From Rotaria sordida (taxonomy: Eukaryota > Rotifera > Eurotatoria > Philodinida > Philodinidae): a stretch of 64,000 bases of DNA. Made by a program: the position numbers and the translations under genes. The stretch spans positions 62,001 through 126,000 of the forward strand of contig CAJNOL010000380.1 of assembly GCA_905250125.1 (NCBI GenBank). The letters run 5' to 3'. Below the pieces are notes generated by a model. That model made no database searches and was not told the origin of the DNA. It saw nothing but the letters and a program-made list of their open reading frames with translations. Each line of letters begins with the position of its first letter. Within the stretch, counting starts at the first letter, position 1. Shown here piece by piece: positions 48,847 through 60,241 of the stretch.

Positions 48847-49841
48847 TTAATCTAGTTTAATGATAAAAGCAGTCATATTATCTGAAGATTATTCTTGTAA
48901 ACATTTATCAAATAAATCTGATATTATTTCAGATAAACTTTTATTTGATGCTCGTTGAGAAACAAATAATGCAACTTGTTCATTATTGATAACATCCCAA
49001 ATTCCATCCGAAGCAATTATAACAAATGATGCTGATGAATCTCTTCGATATTGAATTATATCAGGTAAAGCTGGTATAATATGTTTATCTAATGAATAAT
49101 CTCCCAATGCACGTGTCATAGCAAGTTGATTTTCAATACGTAATACATCATTAGTAGGTTTTGTTATTTGACCACTTGCTCGACGTATACGTTATTGTTC
49201 TTTTTGAACAGTTGGTTTATGATCTATATTTAATAGATTTTAAACAAGAAAATAATTAAAATAAAAACAAATTAACCTTTTGTAGATGATAAAACTTGTC
49301 CATCTTTTGATATAATTATTCCACGAGAATCTCCTATATAAATTAAATAAATATTATTTGGACCAATTAATGATGCTATCTATATATTAAATAGAAAAAA
49401 CAAAAAAAAAAAATCTTTTTAAAATTTTTGATAAATGCTTACACAAACAGATCCACTATTATCTTGAACAATTTCACGTAAATGTTTATCCAATTTAATA
49501 AATGTTCTTTTAATAATATCATTTAATTGATCATAATCAATATTAGATTGAACTTTATTAAGAGATTCTAGAAGATATTTATCAATAATATTAGCAGCAT
49601 TTTTTGCTGTTTCGCTTCCATTATGACCATCAAATATAGAAAAAAAAGCCCAATCTTTCCATAAATAATTATCAAATAGTATTAAATATTTCGAAAAATC
49701 TTCATTTGTTTTTCTCCATCCTTGCATTGAACCAAAACCAAATAATTCATTACCATATAATTCTTTCTTTGTACATGGTTTATCTAAATATAAGTTATTT
49801 GAAGATGAATTACTTCCATTTATTTCATTCTTTTCAGACAT
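48847..49841 (-). pseudogene. PP2C-family protein phosphatase with two internal stops
   Basis: Metal-dependent Ser/Thr phosphatase (PPM/PP2C). Three exons on the minus strand: 49841-49443, 49379-49277 and 49223-48847, with GT-AG introns of 63 and 53 nt that keep phase. About 290 residues, normal for a compact PP2C. Motifs: GWRKTNED, then FDGHNGSE (metal-binding DGHxG), LIYIGDSRG, MTRALGDYSLD and ASDGIWDVINN, covering all metal-coordinating aspartates, and finally SSDNMTAFII. Two in-frame TAA codons occur, in KEQ*RIRRASGQ and in CLQE*SSDNMT. Everything else, including splice sites, is intact, so this is a very young pseudogene, a sequence error, or a copy that tolerates readthrough. The start MSEKNEINGS follows an upstream AT-rich region. 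Confidence 0.75.
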
Positions 49842-51697
49842 TTTACAAAATAATATTCTTTGTTTTAATACACGTCTGATTAAACAACAATGAACTTTGT
49901 GCTTTATATAGTACTATGGTTGCATTCATTCACCTCGTTCTCTTTCTTCGTTGTAGATAGAGATGAGAGAAAAAAAACAACTAAATATGATTTGTAAAGA
50001 GTGTACTAACTAAATATTCTCTAGTCTTCTAATCAATCGTTATTTTGTACTTGATAACCTTGTTTTATTCTTCTTTTAACCAGTTGATCTTATCATGAAA
50101 TTAATCTATGAATATGTTTGTTGATTATATAAATAACCGAGAATAATAGACTGATCTAAATATCTTTTTCATAGTGACTTGACTTTTATACATGATTATT
50201 ATAGTTGATTTCTTTTTTAAAATTCTAATATGAAAATATTTCTATAAAAATAATTATTGAAAAATTTATCAAAAAAAAAGTACCGATCGTATTTCATCAA
50301 TAATTGTCAAGAGGATTGGTTTTTTTTTTCGAATCTATTTATTCTAAATTGATTTGTTTTTTGAAAACTTCTTCCCCCCCAACAAAATCATGTTTAGTCA
50401 GTTTCACATGAAAAATAATAGAATCTTCCAATCAGGAATTTCATATCCACATCTACAAATCAATTTTTGTAGTTGTGCTTAGAATAGACTTGCCAGATCG
50501 AAAAAGGTCACTATTTGCAATTTTGACGATCAAAATTCTTATTAACTAATATATATCTCTATCTGGATTTAATCTGAAAATTTTTCGTAAGATTATTGTT
50601 TTTCTTGTTCAATCTGACTTATATCAATTAATATTCAATTCGTCGAACTGATTGAATTACAGATGAATTTAATTCAGTCGAACATATAACAATTTCGATT
50701 AAAAAATCTCTCATTTCGTCAGATCTGACTATCTTCGATTGGACTAAACTATTACCGATTAGAATGACTAATAGACATGCTTCTCATATTTCTATTTATT
50801 GAACTTTCTGCTATTTTTCAAAGTTTTCAACTGTCTAAGGACATATTTTTCGTTGAGTTCGGACCGAAAAAAAAAGTGTAGAAACTGATGATGAAATCCT
50901 TAAATTTGATCTTAGTCAAAATTTTCGATAGAATGACGAGAACTGAACAAGAGTAAACAATTAACTAAAATTCTTTCAGATATTTAACTTGACAGAAATT
51001 TATCTCTAGAAATAATCTCAAGTCAAACAATGTAGAACAGTCAATAATACTCCATTCGAAGATATTTTTCATTCGAAAGTATCTCTAGTAATAAGAAGAG
51101 ATCCCAGATGAATTAGTCACGGTCGTGCATAACTTTATCTCGAATAATAAGTCAAACTTTCAACTCTACTATAGTCATCGTTAACAATGACTATGAATAT
51201 TCATCTCTAATCACTATATGAATATAGTCACGATTATAAACGACATTAACCTTTGGATCCAATCGACGAGAATTCTCGTCCTGAGAAATTCTGGAGTGAA
51301 TACCTTTAAAAAGGTTGATCTTTTGCTTATTTAATGCTATGGATTCTATCAATATTTATGTTTAGAATATTCGTGCGGTTACGATCATTTATAGTTGCTG
51401 ATGTTTATTGGTTGTCGTTTAATATTTGCGAGAATGAGTATACCATTAAATGAGTTAATACGTGGATCAGTTTGCTAAGATTTATTGAGAAAAACTGCTG
51501 CTCTCAAAAAGATATATCCTATAATAAAAGTTGTTCAAGCATCACATCTCGAAGAAATATTCTCATCGAACAATCGTATTTTATGCATAATTGTCGAGTG
51601 CATTTTTTCATATAAAAGGTCAGCAAGGTCATTTATTTTGAGCTCATGCATTCTTTTCTCTTATCTTTATGCAATCGTAGAATGACCTCACCCTAGG
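49842..51697. other. no gene recognised
   Basis: AT-rich upstream region of the PP2C relic and spacer. The open frame at 51485-51685 has no motif. Confidence 0.5.
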
Positions 51698-51759
51698 ATG
51701 TGGGTGTGGGTGTGGGTGTGGGTAACTCATCACTAGCACCCACACCCACACCCACACCC
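51698..51759. repeat. head-to-head TGTGGG telomere-like tracts
   Basis: A run of four TGTGGG units (51698-51722) is followed, after a 14-nt spacer, by three to four CCCACA units on the same strand (51737-51759). It is the longest such tract of the window and forms a hairpin with G-rich and C-rich arms. TGTGGG is, to my knowledge, the bdelloid telomere repeat. Confidence 0.65.
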
Positions 51760-51829
51760 TTCTGATGTTTCGTTCCTGGGATCACTGCGATACAAAATCC
51801 GAAAATTTTATGCGTACGTCGAGAAAGAA

Positions 51830-51950
51830 AGAAAGAAATGAATAAAAAAACTTCACGTCGGACTACACAAATGCATTGTTTCGCACAGCATTAAAAAAAA
51901 CTCGCGATGGACTACATAAATGCTCTGCTTTGCATCGCATTAAAAAGAAA
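51830..51950 (+). repeat. diverged tandem dimer, about 55-bp unit
   Basis: Two adjacent copies of a unit with GGACTACA(C/T)AAATGC, then TTTCGCA/TTTGCAT and CGCATTAAAA. A GAAAGAAAGAAA microsatellite precedes it. No function suggested. Confidence 0.5.
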
Positions 51951-52503
51951 ATTTCTTCAAGGTTTCTATAGGAAAAGAAGGTATTGGCGTCATTACCTTT
52001 GGTACACCCTAAGTAAAACTGTAATATCCCATCAAAAAAGACTTAGAAAAAATTGATTTCTGTAATTTTCATTGTTCTTTAGCATCTAACGAATAGATAT
52101 TAACTTGATTAGAAAATTAGATGTGTCTTTGGATAGATTAAATATAGTAGAAATGCAGTAATCCTTTGCTGTTCTCTTTGAAGACGTTACGCTTATTTCT
52201 ATCGTACTTTCCGTGAAAGTTTGCATTTTAAATATGATCAATTCATTAGCAAAAACATCATTGTTGTTCTGTTTAATGACGAAAATCCTAAAGATTATCC
52301 ATAAGAACTCGGATCTATTATGTAACCGAAAAATACTGAAAACGTTCAATAGCAACCATTGATAATCAAAATCAGCTTTTTCTTCTTGGTATAAATCGCA
52401 AAAATATTAAACCATGAAGTTTTTATTTATCAATGAGTAATGAGAAAAGTGCTAACAAATAAAACAGTTTAAAGTATCAACAGTCATAATGAAGGCTTTT
52501 CCT
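51951..52503. other. no gene recognised; possible exon context of the minus-strand membrane gene
   Basis: The 89-codon minus-strand open frame at 52086-52355 (MLLNVFSIFRLHNRSEFLW...) has no recognised motif but lies in the direction of the gene at 52504-52815 and could be a downstream exon. No other feature. Confidence 0.3.
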
Positions 52504-52815
52504 TCATTTCAACGAATCTTCACAGTCAAAATTTGAATATTCAATGATGGCATTAATGACAATTGTGTAAGCAGTGACAGCAATCGTTGGAAGAGGTACA
52601 GTTGGCAAATAATTCGAATCAGTATAGGGACGCATGAAACTAGTACATAGATCGCCAAGTTGTGCGCTAATTATGCAGCCGAACGCTGTACATGCTCTTA
52701 TTGTAATCGAAGAATTGTTAGGTATAACCAATAATAATAAAAGATCGAAGGCAAAAAAGTCACCCCATCCAATCATCGAATTACACTCGTTCTCATTTTC
52801 CACATCATCGTTCAT
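52504..52815 (-). CDS. unidentified polytopic membrane protein (fragment)
   Basis: 103 codons beginning MNDDVENENECNS. Two to three hydrophobic segments follow: MIGWGDFFAFDLLLLLVIP, ACTAFGCIISAQLGDL and TIAVTAYTIVINAIIEYS. The GWGD in a membrane-entering segment followed later by LPTVPLP superficially recalls the GxGD and PAL motifs of presenilin and signal-peptide-peptidase proteases, but only one catalytic Asp region is present and spacing is short. I do not name it. It could be one exon of a larger gene on this strand. Acidic N-terminus and good composition argue for real coding sequence. Confidence 0.4.
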   Translation of the reverse strand: MNDDVENENECNSMIGWGDFFAFDLLLLLVIPNNSSITIRACTAFGCIISAQLGDLCTSFMRPYTDSNYLPTVPLPTIAVTAYTIVINAIIEYSNFDCEDSLK

Positions 52816-53271
52816 TTCGTTGATATCAAATACTCAATAATATCCGTGTGAAGCTGTTGGATAATCAAATAACATAACGTCCACTAGTGCTTCCATTGCT
52901 GGATCATACTCACGACATTTTAGATGAAAACAGACAACACTATTATAAAAAAAAACACAAAAATCTTGTCTGTATGACTAAGAAGGAAGGAATGGATTCA
53001 TTCAGACGATATCAAAATTTAAAATATTACAGTATTTAAGAATTCATTCTCAAATCTTGAGAACGAACAGAAAGCTTATAAGATACATTTCACTTTATGC
53101 AGAATTTTTCCCAAAGAGGAATATTTTGTTTGACAAAAGTATTTTATCACTCGTTATTTATTGACATGTAGTGTAATTAATGTCAATCCTAGGTGATTCA
53201 AGTCTGTTAAAGTCCATATGTAAAGATGTACTATAAGACAGAAATGTTTTAAGGATATTAACCATATATAT
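52816..53271. other. no gene recognised
   Basis: AT-rich spacer upstream of the membrane-protein frame, running to the MITE at 53272. No motif seen. Confidence 0.4.
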
Positions 53272-53650
53272 TCATTCTGCCCTCACTCTCATCCTTGAGG
53301 CGCCCTCTCGCTTCCGTTCCATATATGTTGTTTATTATAGCTATCTCTTTTCTTTCATTTTGTCAGGTATTGTTCTTGGTGTTCTCTTGGTTTATTTCTC
53401 TATTGTCTTTCTCTCTTTTTGATATAATAACTCATGTATTTTTCCAACTGCCTTATATTATCTGGTGAGATATCCTATCCTTCATCTAACATCTGATATA
53501 AACGCATGCTGTTTCTGTTTTTATAGAAAAAGATAAAGCGTATAATATAAATATTTAAAGGTATGTATGCTCTTCGCCAAAAAACACTTTGTCGAAAGCA
53601 CTTTTTAGCCATGGACGACGCCCCAAAGGTGAGAGTGAGGGCAAAATGAG
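53272..53650. mobile_element. MITE with about 33-bp terminal inverted repeats
   Basis: Left end TCATTCTGCCCTCACTCTCA; the right end reversed gives TCATTTTGCCCTCACTCTCA. The repeat continues (C/T)C(T/C)TTG(A/G)GGCG. The interior (about 320 bp) is AT-rich and the arms are not otherwise complementary. No target duplication could be fixed. The 104-codon minus-strand frame at 53475-53789 runs out of the element and lacks motifs. Confidence 0.7.
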
Positions 53651-54180
53651 TTGATCTCTTCATGCTTAACAAGTCTGTATAAGAATTAAAGGGCCCGCAA
53701 CAGTCTAGAGGGTTTCGTGAGGCTTTCGACAAACAACATAGCATTTGTTTCTGTGCAAGCGTGTCTTGTGAATAAGAAAAAGTGTGCATAAGTTTATCTT
53801 ATAAAATGTATTTTGACACAAATAAAAAAAATTCTTGTAGATTGAAGATTACAGAAAATTCTTAATTTGTATTGATGTATATTTCTTTACCGATCACTGA
53901 CTTAATAGATACGAAAAAGATGAGCTTCTAGTTCTTGTAAAGTAGTCTCGATCATATTGATCAAAGAAAAACTAGATTTTCGCTGATCAACATCTTACGA
54001 TAGCAAATGAATATTTTATAGATTATACCATGTGTCTCAAATCTGTATTTAGATGTGAGTATCTTTAGATCTTTATCGATCAACTATTTCTCTCTGAAAT
54101 AATTACTACCTGCAATATTTGTAATGTTACTATAAAAAGGATGTTTGACTATTAAAGAAATAAAAACCATTCATACAGAC
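53651..54180. other. no gene recognised
   Basis: AT-rich 3' flank of the next minus-strand gene. Nothing specific seen. Confidence 0.4.
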
Positions 54181-55470
54181 TTACATGTCTATAACAGACA
54201 TTAGCCAAATGAAAGCAAAACCAACATATGTGGGTAGAGGTCGTAATACAACATCATATGTTATAAATGCTAAAAATGCTATAGATAAGCAAGTTGCTTT
54301 TTGATGAAGAGTAAAAGAAAGAATTGGTAGATCTTGATAAAGCCATTTGTAAATAAGACCAACAAATTGCCAAACTAAGAAATAAACGATAAATATGTCT
54401 ACTTCATACGACATGTAAATATTATAGCAGTAATGAGCTAAAAGCCAATTAGTTGTAGTTATCAGTGACAAAAGGACAATGATATTCTGTAGTTGTCGAA
54501 CAGTATGAAATAACAAGTAAGGTAAAAAAATAAGAAGCATCATCATCAATAATGGAGAGTGATGTAAGAGACACAGGGTTGGTGATCTACGCAAAATATA
54601 GAAAGACATAAATAGTTTATAGTTCATGAATACTTACAGAACGAATAATAAAACCAACAGCATACAGTTAGTGTATAATAACACATTGGATCTGCAAGCA
54701 TGTTTTGAAAAAACGAGTCACTTGCTCTTGTATCTTTCAGAGCACAGTGAATTATGAATGTCATGAACATACTCAAAGTACCTCCTATATATTTGCATAT
54801 TTGATTCTTCATTGCTAAATCAATTTTTGTAGAGCCTATAGACAAAATACAAATTGTAGGATTTCTTCTTTGTCTATTTTGAATAAAACCAAAATATTCA
54901 GAACTACTCATGAAATCAATGTTCACCTTTTCACAGTTTTGTTCAATAAAATGGATATTATTACTGATCTCGTCAATTCTTATAGCTGAATCAAGATGAA
55001 GAGAAAGAAAAAAAGCTATAATTGTAGTCATTTGACCGATACGATCAATTCTTTTCCTTTTTTCTCCGTCACATAGACAGAAAAAATGACGCGACTATTT
55101 TCTTGTCTAGGATCATCGCAGAAAAAGAAAGAGAGCGATCGTAAACTATCAATTAGGTCATCAGCAAGGTTAGCAATGCATAAATAAGAAAGCTATGTGA
55201 ATCGGTTTAGGAGAAAAACAAATAACAATATCGTACGTTAAAAAAGAAGCACAGTGGTGTTGAATAAAAAAAGTGAAATATTTTATTATAATCATTGCTG
55301 ATATTGAAAATATCTGACATACAACGTTCATCGGATACGTTGTTCTTATCATTTATTGCATCTTCATGTAGCACATTGGTAGAATAGAAGGGTATTTGAG
55401 CTATTTCAACTTCTGAAAAGAAATAAAATTTTGTAGAAAAAAAACCTGTTGCAATTTGAGCAAAGTGCAT
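54181..55470 (-). CDS. unidentified multi-pass membrane protein, at least three exons
   Basis: Pieces in order on the minus strand: about 55470-55260 (MHFAQIATGFFSTKFYFFSE...), about 55031-54637 (hydrophobic start, then a hydrophilic loop with Cys and Asn-Arg-rich QNRQRRNP, then membrane segment ICKYIGGTLSMFMTFIIHCA), and 54586-54181 (PLLMMMLLIFLPYLLFHTV, LSLITTTNWLLAHYC, IFIVYFLVWQFVGLIY, LSIAFLAFITYDVV, YVGFAFIWLM). A GTAAGT...GTAG intron at 54587-54637 fits between the last two, although the phase then differs by one base from the long downstream frame, so a small indel or a different donor is needed. Five or more membrane helices suggest a transporter or membrane enzyme. I could not place the family. 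Confidence 0.45.
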
Positions 55471-55599
55471 TATTTGATTGAAGATAAAGCCTTCTCATTC
55501 GGATGACATAGAATTATTGTCACTATTTGATAATTCGACACTCGTTTACTTAATCATCTTTTTATTCATTATTGATCGTTTAGAAAAATATTTATTTTT

Positions 55600-56340
55600 A
55601 TTTTTTCAGGTCAATACATAAATCAAAGTAAATAATGAAAAATTCTAATAATTCATATTCACATACAGTTCTATTACCAATGAAAATATTCTCTGCTATA
55701 TTTATATGATTTCCAATTCTAATACTTTTCCTTCGTATATGGGATTTTCGAAATATTACTATTATTTATAATATAATAGTATCAACCTATAGAATTATTT
55801 CTTTGTTATTAATCTAACATAAAAAATCGGAATAATGAATTAAATAATCATAATTATACTGAAGACATATTACATATGATTATCATACCAATATATATAA
55901 AGAAAATTTAATAGTTATTGAAGATATTTTAAAACCTTTGGCAGAACAAAATGAAATAGTAAGAAAAGCATCGAATTCTAATTATTATGTTCAAATATTA
56001 ATAGAATATTATAATGAAAATTTCAATAATTTCTATAATTAAGTGATGATTATTTCATGTGACTGTGATTTGATTTGGTGTAAAAATGATTTTTTTATAC
56101 TTAAATTATTTATATAGAAAAAATAATTTAAACTATTTTAATCATATTATTTCTACACTAACTTAAAAAAATTTCAACCATATTGTATCATCTTAATAAA
56201 TTGTTATGGTCTCAAATCGAATATTTTGTTCGTGGTTATAAAGATATATCAGATAATCATCGTCATATTTATCAAAATATTATCGATCGACAAAAAATAG
56301 ATAATGAAAATGATTCATCAATTTATCATAGATAACAAAA
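55600..56340 (+). pseudogene. unidentified coding-like remnants
   Basis: Plus-strand pieces include MKNSNNSYSHTVLLPMKIFS followed by AIFI*FPILILFLRIW (hydrophobic, one TGA), ENLIVIEDILKPLAEQNEIV (about 55910-55970) and LLWSQIEYFVRGYKDISDNH (about 56205-56265). Stops and phase breaks separate them. Composition suggests a decayed membrane-associated protein gene, family not recognised. Confidence 0.3.
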
Positions 56341-56742
56341 ACAAAACAAACAATAGAATAATTTCCTTTTTTTTTGTTTTTTCATTGGCATGTTGTATTA
56401 ATAAAGTTAGATTTTGTCTTTCCTATAGATGGAACATCATCATCTAGTAGAATTATGATAAAATGAAAAAAATATTTCACAACAAATTAATGACAAAAAA
56501 AAATAGTCAAACAGAGAGAGAATTCAGTGATACGAAACAAGTGGTTGCAGATAAAAAAATTCTTATTATAAAATCTAGACAAAAATAAAAAATATTTTCT
56601 TTATTTTGAAATTAATTCAATGTGAGATATGTTGAACCGAAAGCATCAGAAACATCATGCACTTCAATTCGATGGTTGTGCTGAGGATGTAGGCATGAAA
56701 GGAAAAAAGACTTTCAACTACCAACACACTCAAATCAAAATC

Positions 56743-56760
56743 CACAGCCACCCACACCCT
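56743..56760 (-). repeat. interstitial telomere-like tract
   Basis: CACAGCCACCCACACCCTAA; on the minus strand it reads as two to three TGTGGG-like units. Short, but consistent with the other tracts of the window, and followed by the same CCCTAATT flank seen at 63500. Confidence 0.4.
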
Positions 56761-56989
56761 AATTGAGTAACAGACAGAGTAAATAGATAATACTTTGGTG
56801 TTAATAGTGACGAATAGAAATCTTTGTATCATTATCATGTGAATTTAAATGTTAAAAATTAATATAGAATCTACATATATGTGAACAATTGACAAAATGT
56901 AATGACTATTAAATCACATTTAGAAATTGTGGAATAAAAAGTGGAAATATCAAACATATCTGAAGTTATATCTTTTTGAGCATCCAGCC

Positions 56990-57443
56990 TAAAAGAAACT
57001 ATACTTAAATCGAAAATTCTATTATTGTTAAGATAACTTGTCCAATCGTTTTGACTTTCAAGCTATTTATGGAGATTTATATCAATAAAATCCGTTGTCC
57101 AAGCAATCATAGATGAAACAATAAAATCTGCATTGTGCTCTTATTTTTCTTGTATAATAGATTCAGAGAATATAACTGAAAATGTAATATATGTCATAAT
57201 CCACGACCATGTTATTATTCCATCATTAAATAATTCTTGAACAATTTCATGATGAATATTTTTGAGATTCACCATTGATGACGATGGACGAAATTTAAAT
57301 GCTGGTTGCTATGAACAATATGATGCTTCACAATCCGAAACAATTTTACATATAATTTCAAATAGGAGATCATTATGAATTTTCGTTGTTTTTCTTTTTA
57401 AGTATCAATCGAAGCAATCACTTACAACTGATTGAGTTTTCAT
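56990..57443 (-). pseudogene. Bcl-2-family protein, decayed
   Basis: Bcl-2 proteins control mitochondrial outer-membrane permeability in apoptosis. Minus-strand translation from the ATG at 57441-57443 gives a BH4-like start (VVSDCFD*YLKRK), then the loop and the BH1 region EIVQELFNDGIITWSWIM, and the BH2-like W..W motif: MIAWTTDFIDINLHK*LESQ followed by NDWTSYL, comparable with the WI.DNGGW of animal Bcl-2. The canonical NWGR of BH1 is TWSW here. Four in-frame stops: TGA 57405-57407 (Trp of BH4), TAG after SYCS, TAA in QEK*EHNAD and TAG 57073-57075 (first Trp of BH2). The reading frame is otherwise continuous, without introns. No C-terminal membrane anchor is evident. Identity rests on pattern, so moderate confidence. 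Confidence 0.65.
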
Positions 57444-59537
57444 TGAATGATCATAAGAACATATGATTATTTTTTATGAATGAAAATGAATTGAGTTCAT
57501 GAACTTATATATTTTCGTTCTCTCGCTCTCTCTCTAATTGTAATTGGTTGCACAATCGCTCGATAATCATGTTCTCCTATGGTTGTAATCTATTGTTTTT
57601 CTTTTATCTTGCTAATTACATAATCACTTTCAAATGTTAACATTATTTATTGATTATCTCTCACAATTCTACTATAGAGATTTATTGAAATTAGAAACGA
57701 TTTACGATGAACAAGCGAAAAAAAAAATTAGAAGGGTTTTACGAAAGCAGATAACGTTCTCCATAGTACTTCATTAAATTCATATACAAATTTTTCTAAG
57801 CTGGTAGGAGACGAGATAAGATTGGTACTTTAGCATTTCTTTGAAAAATAATGATAAATATTTTGTTTTTAAAAAGTAAGCATAAATAAATGCTTGATTT
57901 TATAAAAAAACAAAAATGAGAAAAAAGAACATTGTCATCTATAAAACGACGATAAAAAAAAAAAGTTAATAAAAGAAGATCGAAATTGAATGAATCATTA
58001 TCGTCATCTGCTTCGTATGCAACTATATTATTAACATCAACAGCTAAATCAAATAGTGACTTTTCTCCAATACTATCATCAATAAAAACTTCAACATGTT
58101 TTGAATAAATTCTTTATTTTGAAATGAACATATTATGAAAATTTAAAACAATACATAACGAAATATTCTCAACCATTAAGCTATCGTTTGAATCCTAATG
58201 AAATTGATGAATTATTTTAAAATATTGAAAAAGCAAATATAAAGATTAAGCAAAAACAAAAGGAAATTTTCTTATATTGAATATTTTCTTTCATATATCA
58301 ACCTTATTAAATGAAGATTTATCAATATCAAATATTTATCAATCAATACTGAGAGTAATTCATTCATACAGAAAATATTAGGATTTTAAAGAATATTGTA
58401 ATGGTTGAGAATATTTCATCATATATTGTTTTCAATTTTCATAATATATTCTTTCCAAAATGTTGAAGAAAAGCCAATGTCCAATTTCGATATTGATCAT
58501 ATTGTTACAAAAGCAATAGATGATGATAATGAATCATTCAATTTCGTTGTTTTCTCATTAAGCATCTATTTTAATTCATATACAACTTTTAGAATAACTA
58601 AGTAACTTACTTATTCAGAATTTTATTTCTTTCAGTTTTGTAATGTTTTTCAATGCATATGGAATAAGCGAGAAATCAATATGACATGTTGAGAATATGT
58701 ACAGATTTGATCAATGATTAGAAGCGATAAAGAAAGAAAAAAAGTTGTTCTATTGACCACGATGAATTTGTTTCCAGTAATCAAATAACTAATGAATTGT
58801 ATGCATAAAAAATAAATGTATAGTGATTGCTCGAAATATTTTTTTCATTAACTAAAAGTATGTCTATTGTTCAATATATGTTTACTCTTCTTTTGAAATA
58901 ATTTCAGATTATTGGTAGAATTTTACAAATATTCAAAGTCTAATTCAATCATCTATAGTGAAATGTTGTAATTAATTAAAATAGATCTTTATTGAAGATT
59001 TTTTTTTTGAACAATATTAAAAATACTTATCCATTAAATAACATAACAAATCCGATCTTATTCTTGTTGCTTTGTTTTTACTTCGTGAATAAGACCACAT
59101 GAATCGTCGTTGGCAAATAATTAGGTTTAAAATATTAATTGAAATAATCATTTACTGAATATATTACTGTACGAATATAGATAAAATTTACAAAAAAAGA
59201 AATCAATACAATCAATTCATTTACGGTTTACGCTTAAGGTATTCAAATATCAATAATATTTTTATTTGACAAATTAAATATGTATTTTATATATTGATAT
59301 CAAAAAGAAACACAAATGAAAGAACAGTGGTATAAAACAATAACATTGCATCGGTTGCGTATAATCTAAAAGTAGTTTTTTTTTGTTTTATTGAACGGAA
59401 GTTATTCTGTACATTTGCCAAGAAAACAAAAATCAATTCAACCAGTACGTGAAATGTTGGTAATATCGTTTTGATCGATTTGAGTAGATGTATTTGTAGT
59501 AGTGCAGTAAGTTCGAATACCACCAATAAGAAAGACT
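57444..59537. other. no confident gene
   Basis: AT-rich. Open frames at 58405-58605 (plus; MRIFHHILFSIFIIYSF could be a signal-like start) and 59287-59526 (minus) have no recognised motif. Fragments such as QPLSYRLNPNEIDELF (about 58178-58225) look coding but cannot be assigned. Confidence 0.35.
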
Positions 59538-60241
59538 ATAGCTCGTCCAAAAAGTCCGTGCGTGCGACTGTTTTTTGAATAACTCGAGAAAGCAAACAGC
59601 TAGAGACTTGCGGTTTTCACCAATCGAAAGAGGAGGAGTTAGGACATCTCTTTCTCTGATAATGTGTCGGACGAAATTCTTTTAAAACTGATCATCCTTG
59701 AAAAATATAGAAAATAATGCATGAAAGTTACATACAATGCACATGAAGTTTCGATTATGAGCTTTGATTTAGATAGAGGGACTTCAAATCTATAGTTCAA
59801 GATGCAACGCAAATGACTCTCTCATTGCATTCTAATATTGACCAAATGAAATCATGTATTTACATGCGCAAATAATAAGGAATTTTGCTGATGTTTTACT
59901 ACGTTTTTGCATTTTTTGTCAAAATAGCTGGATACTTCGATGAAAATGTAATGAAACTTAAGAAAGTGTATTATGTTTTGAACTATAGATCTGAAGTCCC
60001 TCTATCTAAATCGAAGGTCATAATCGAAACTTCATGTGTATTGTATGTCACTTTCATGCATTATTTTCTATATTTTTCAAGGATGATCAGTTTTAAAAGA
60101 ATTTCGTCCGACACATTATCAGAGAAAAAGATGTCCTAACTCCTCCTCTTTCGATTGGTGAAAACCGCAAGTCTCTAGCTGTTTGCTTTCTCGAGTTATT
60201 CAAAAAACAGTCGCACGCACGGACTTTTTGGATGAGCTATA
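59538..60241. mobile_element. 704-bp foldback MITE
   Basis: Near-perfect palindrome: TATAGCTCGTCCAAAAAGTC at the left is mirrored by GACTTTTTGGATGAGCTATA at the right, and the arms match almost base for base through the CACCAATCGAAAGAGGAGGA and AGATAGAGGGACTTCA words, leaving a short loop near 59890. TA at both edges suggests Tc1/mariner-type mobilisation. The interior open frame 59885-60139 is non-coding by appearance. Its right edge abuts the TACTTTAA array of the large palindrome. Confidence 0.85.

Noticed and set aside
15310..57443. Alternative genetic code (TGA as Trp, TAA/TAG as Gln)
   Set aside because: Trp is TGG throughout the intact ART-TPR gene and in the same relics, Trp positions are hit by both TAG and TGA, and the ART-TPR and hAT genes end in TAA.
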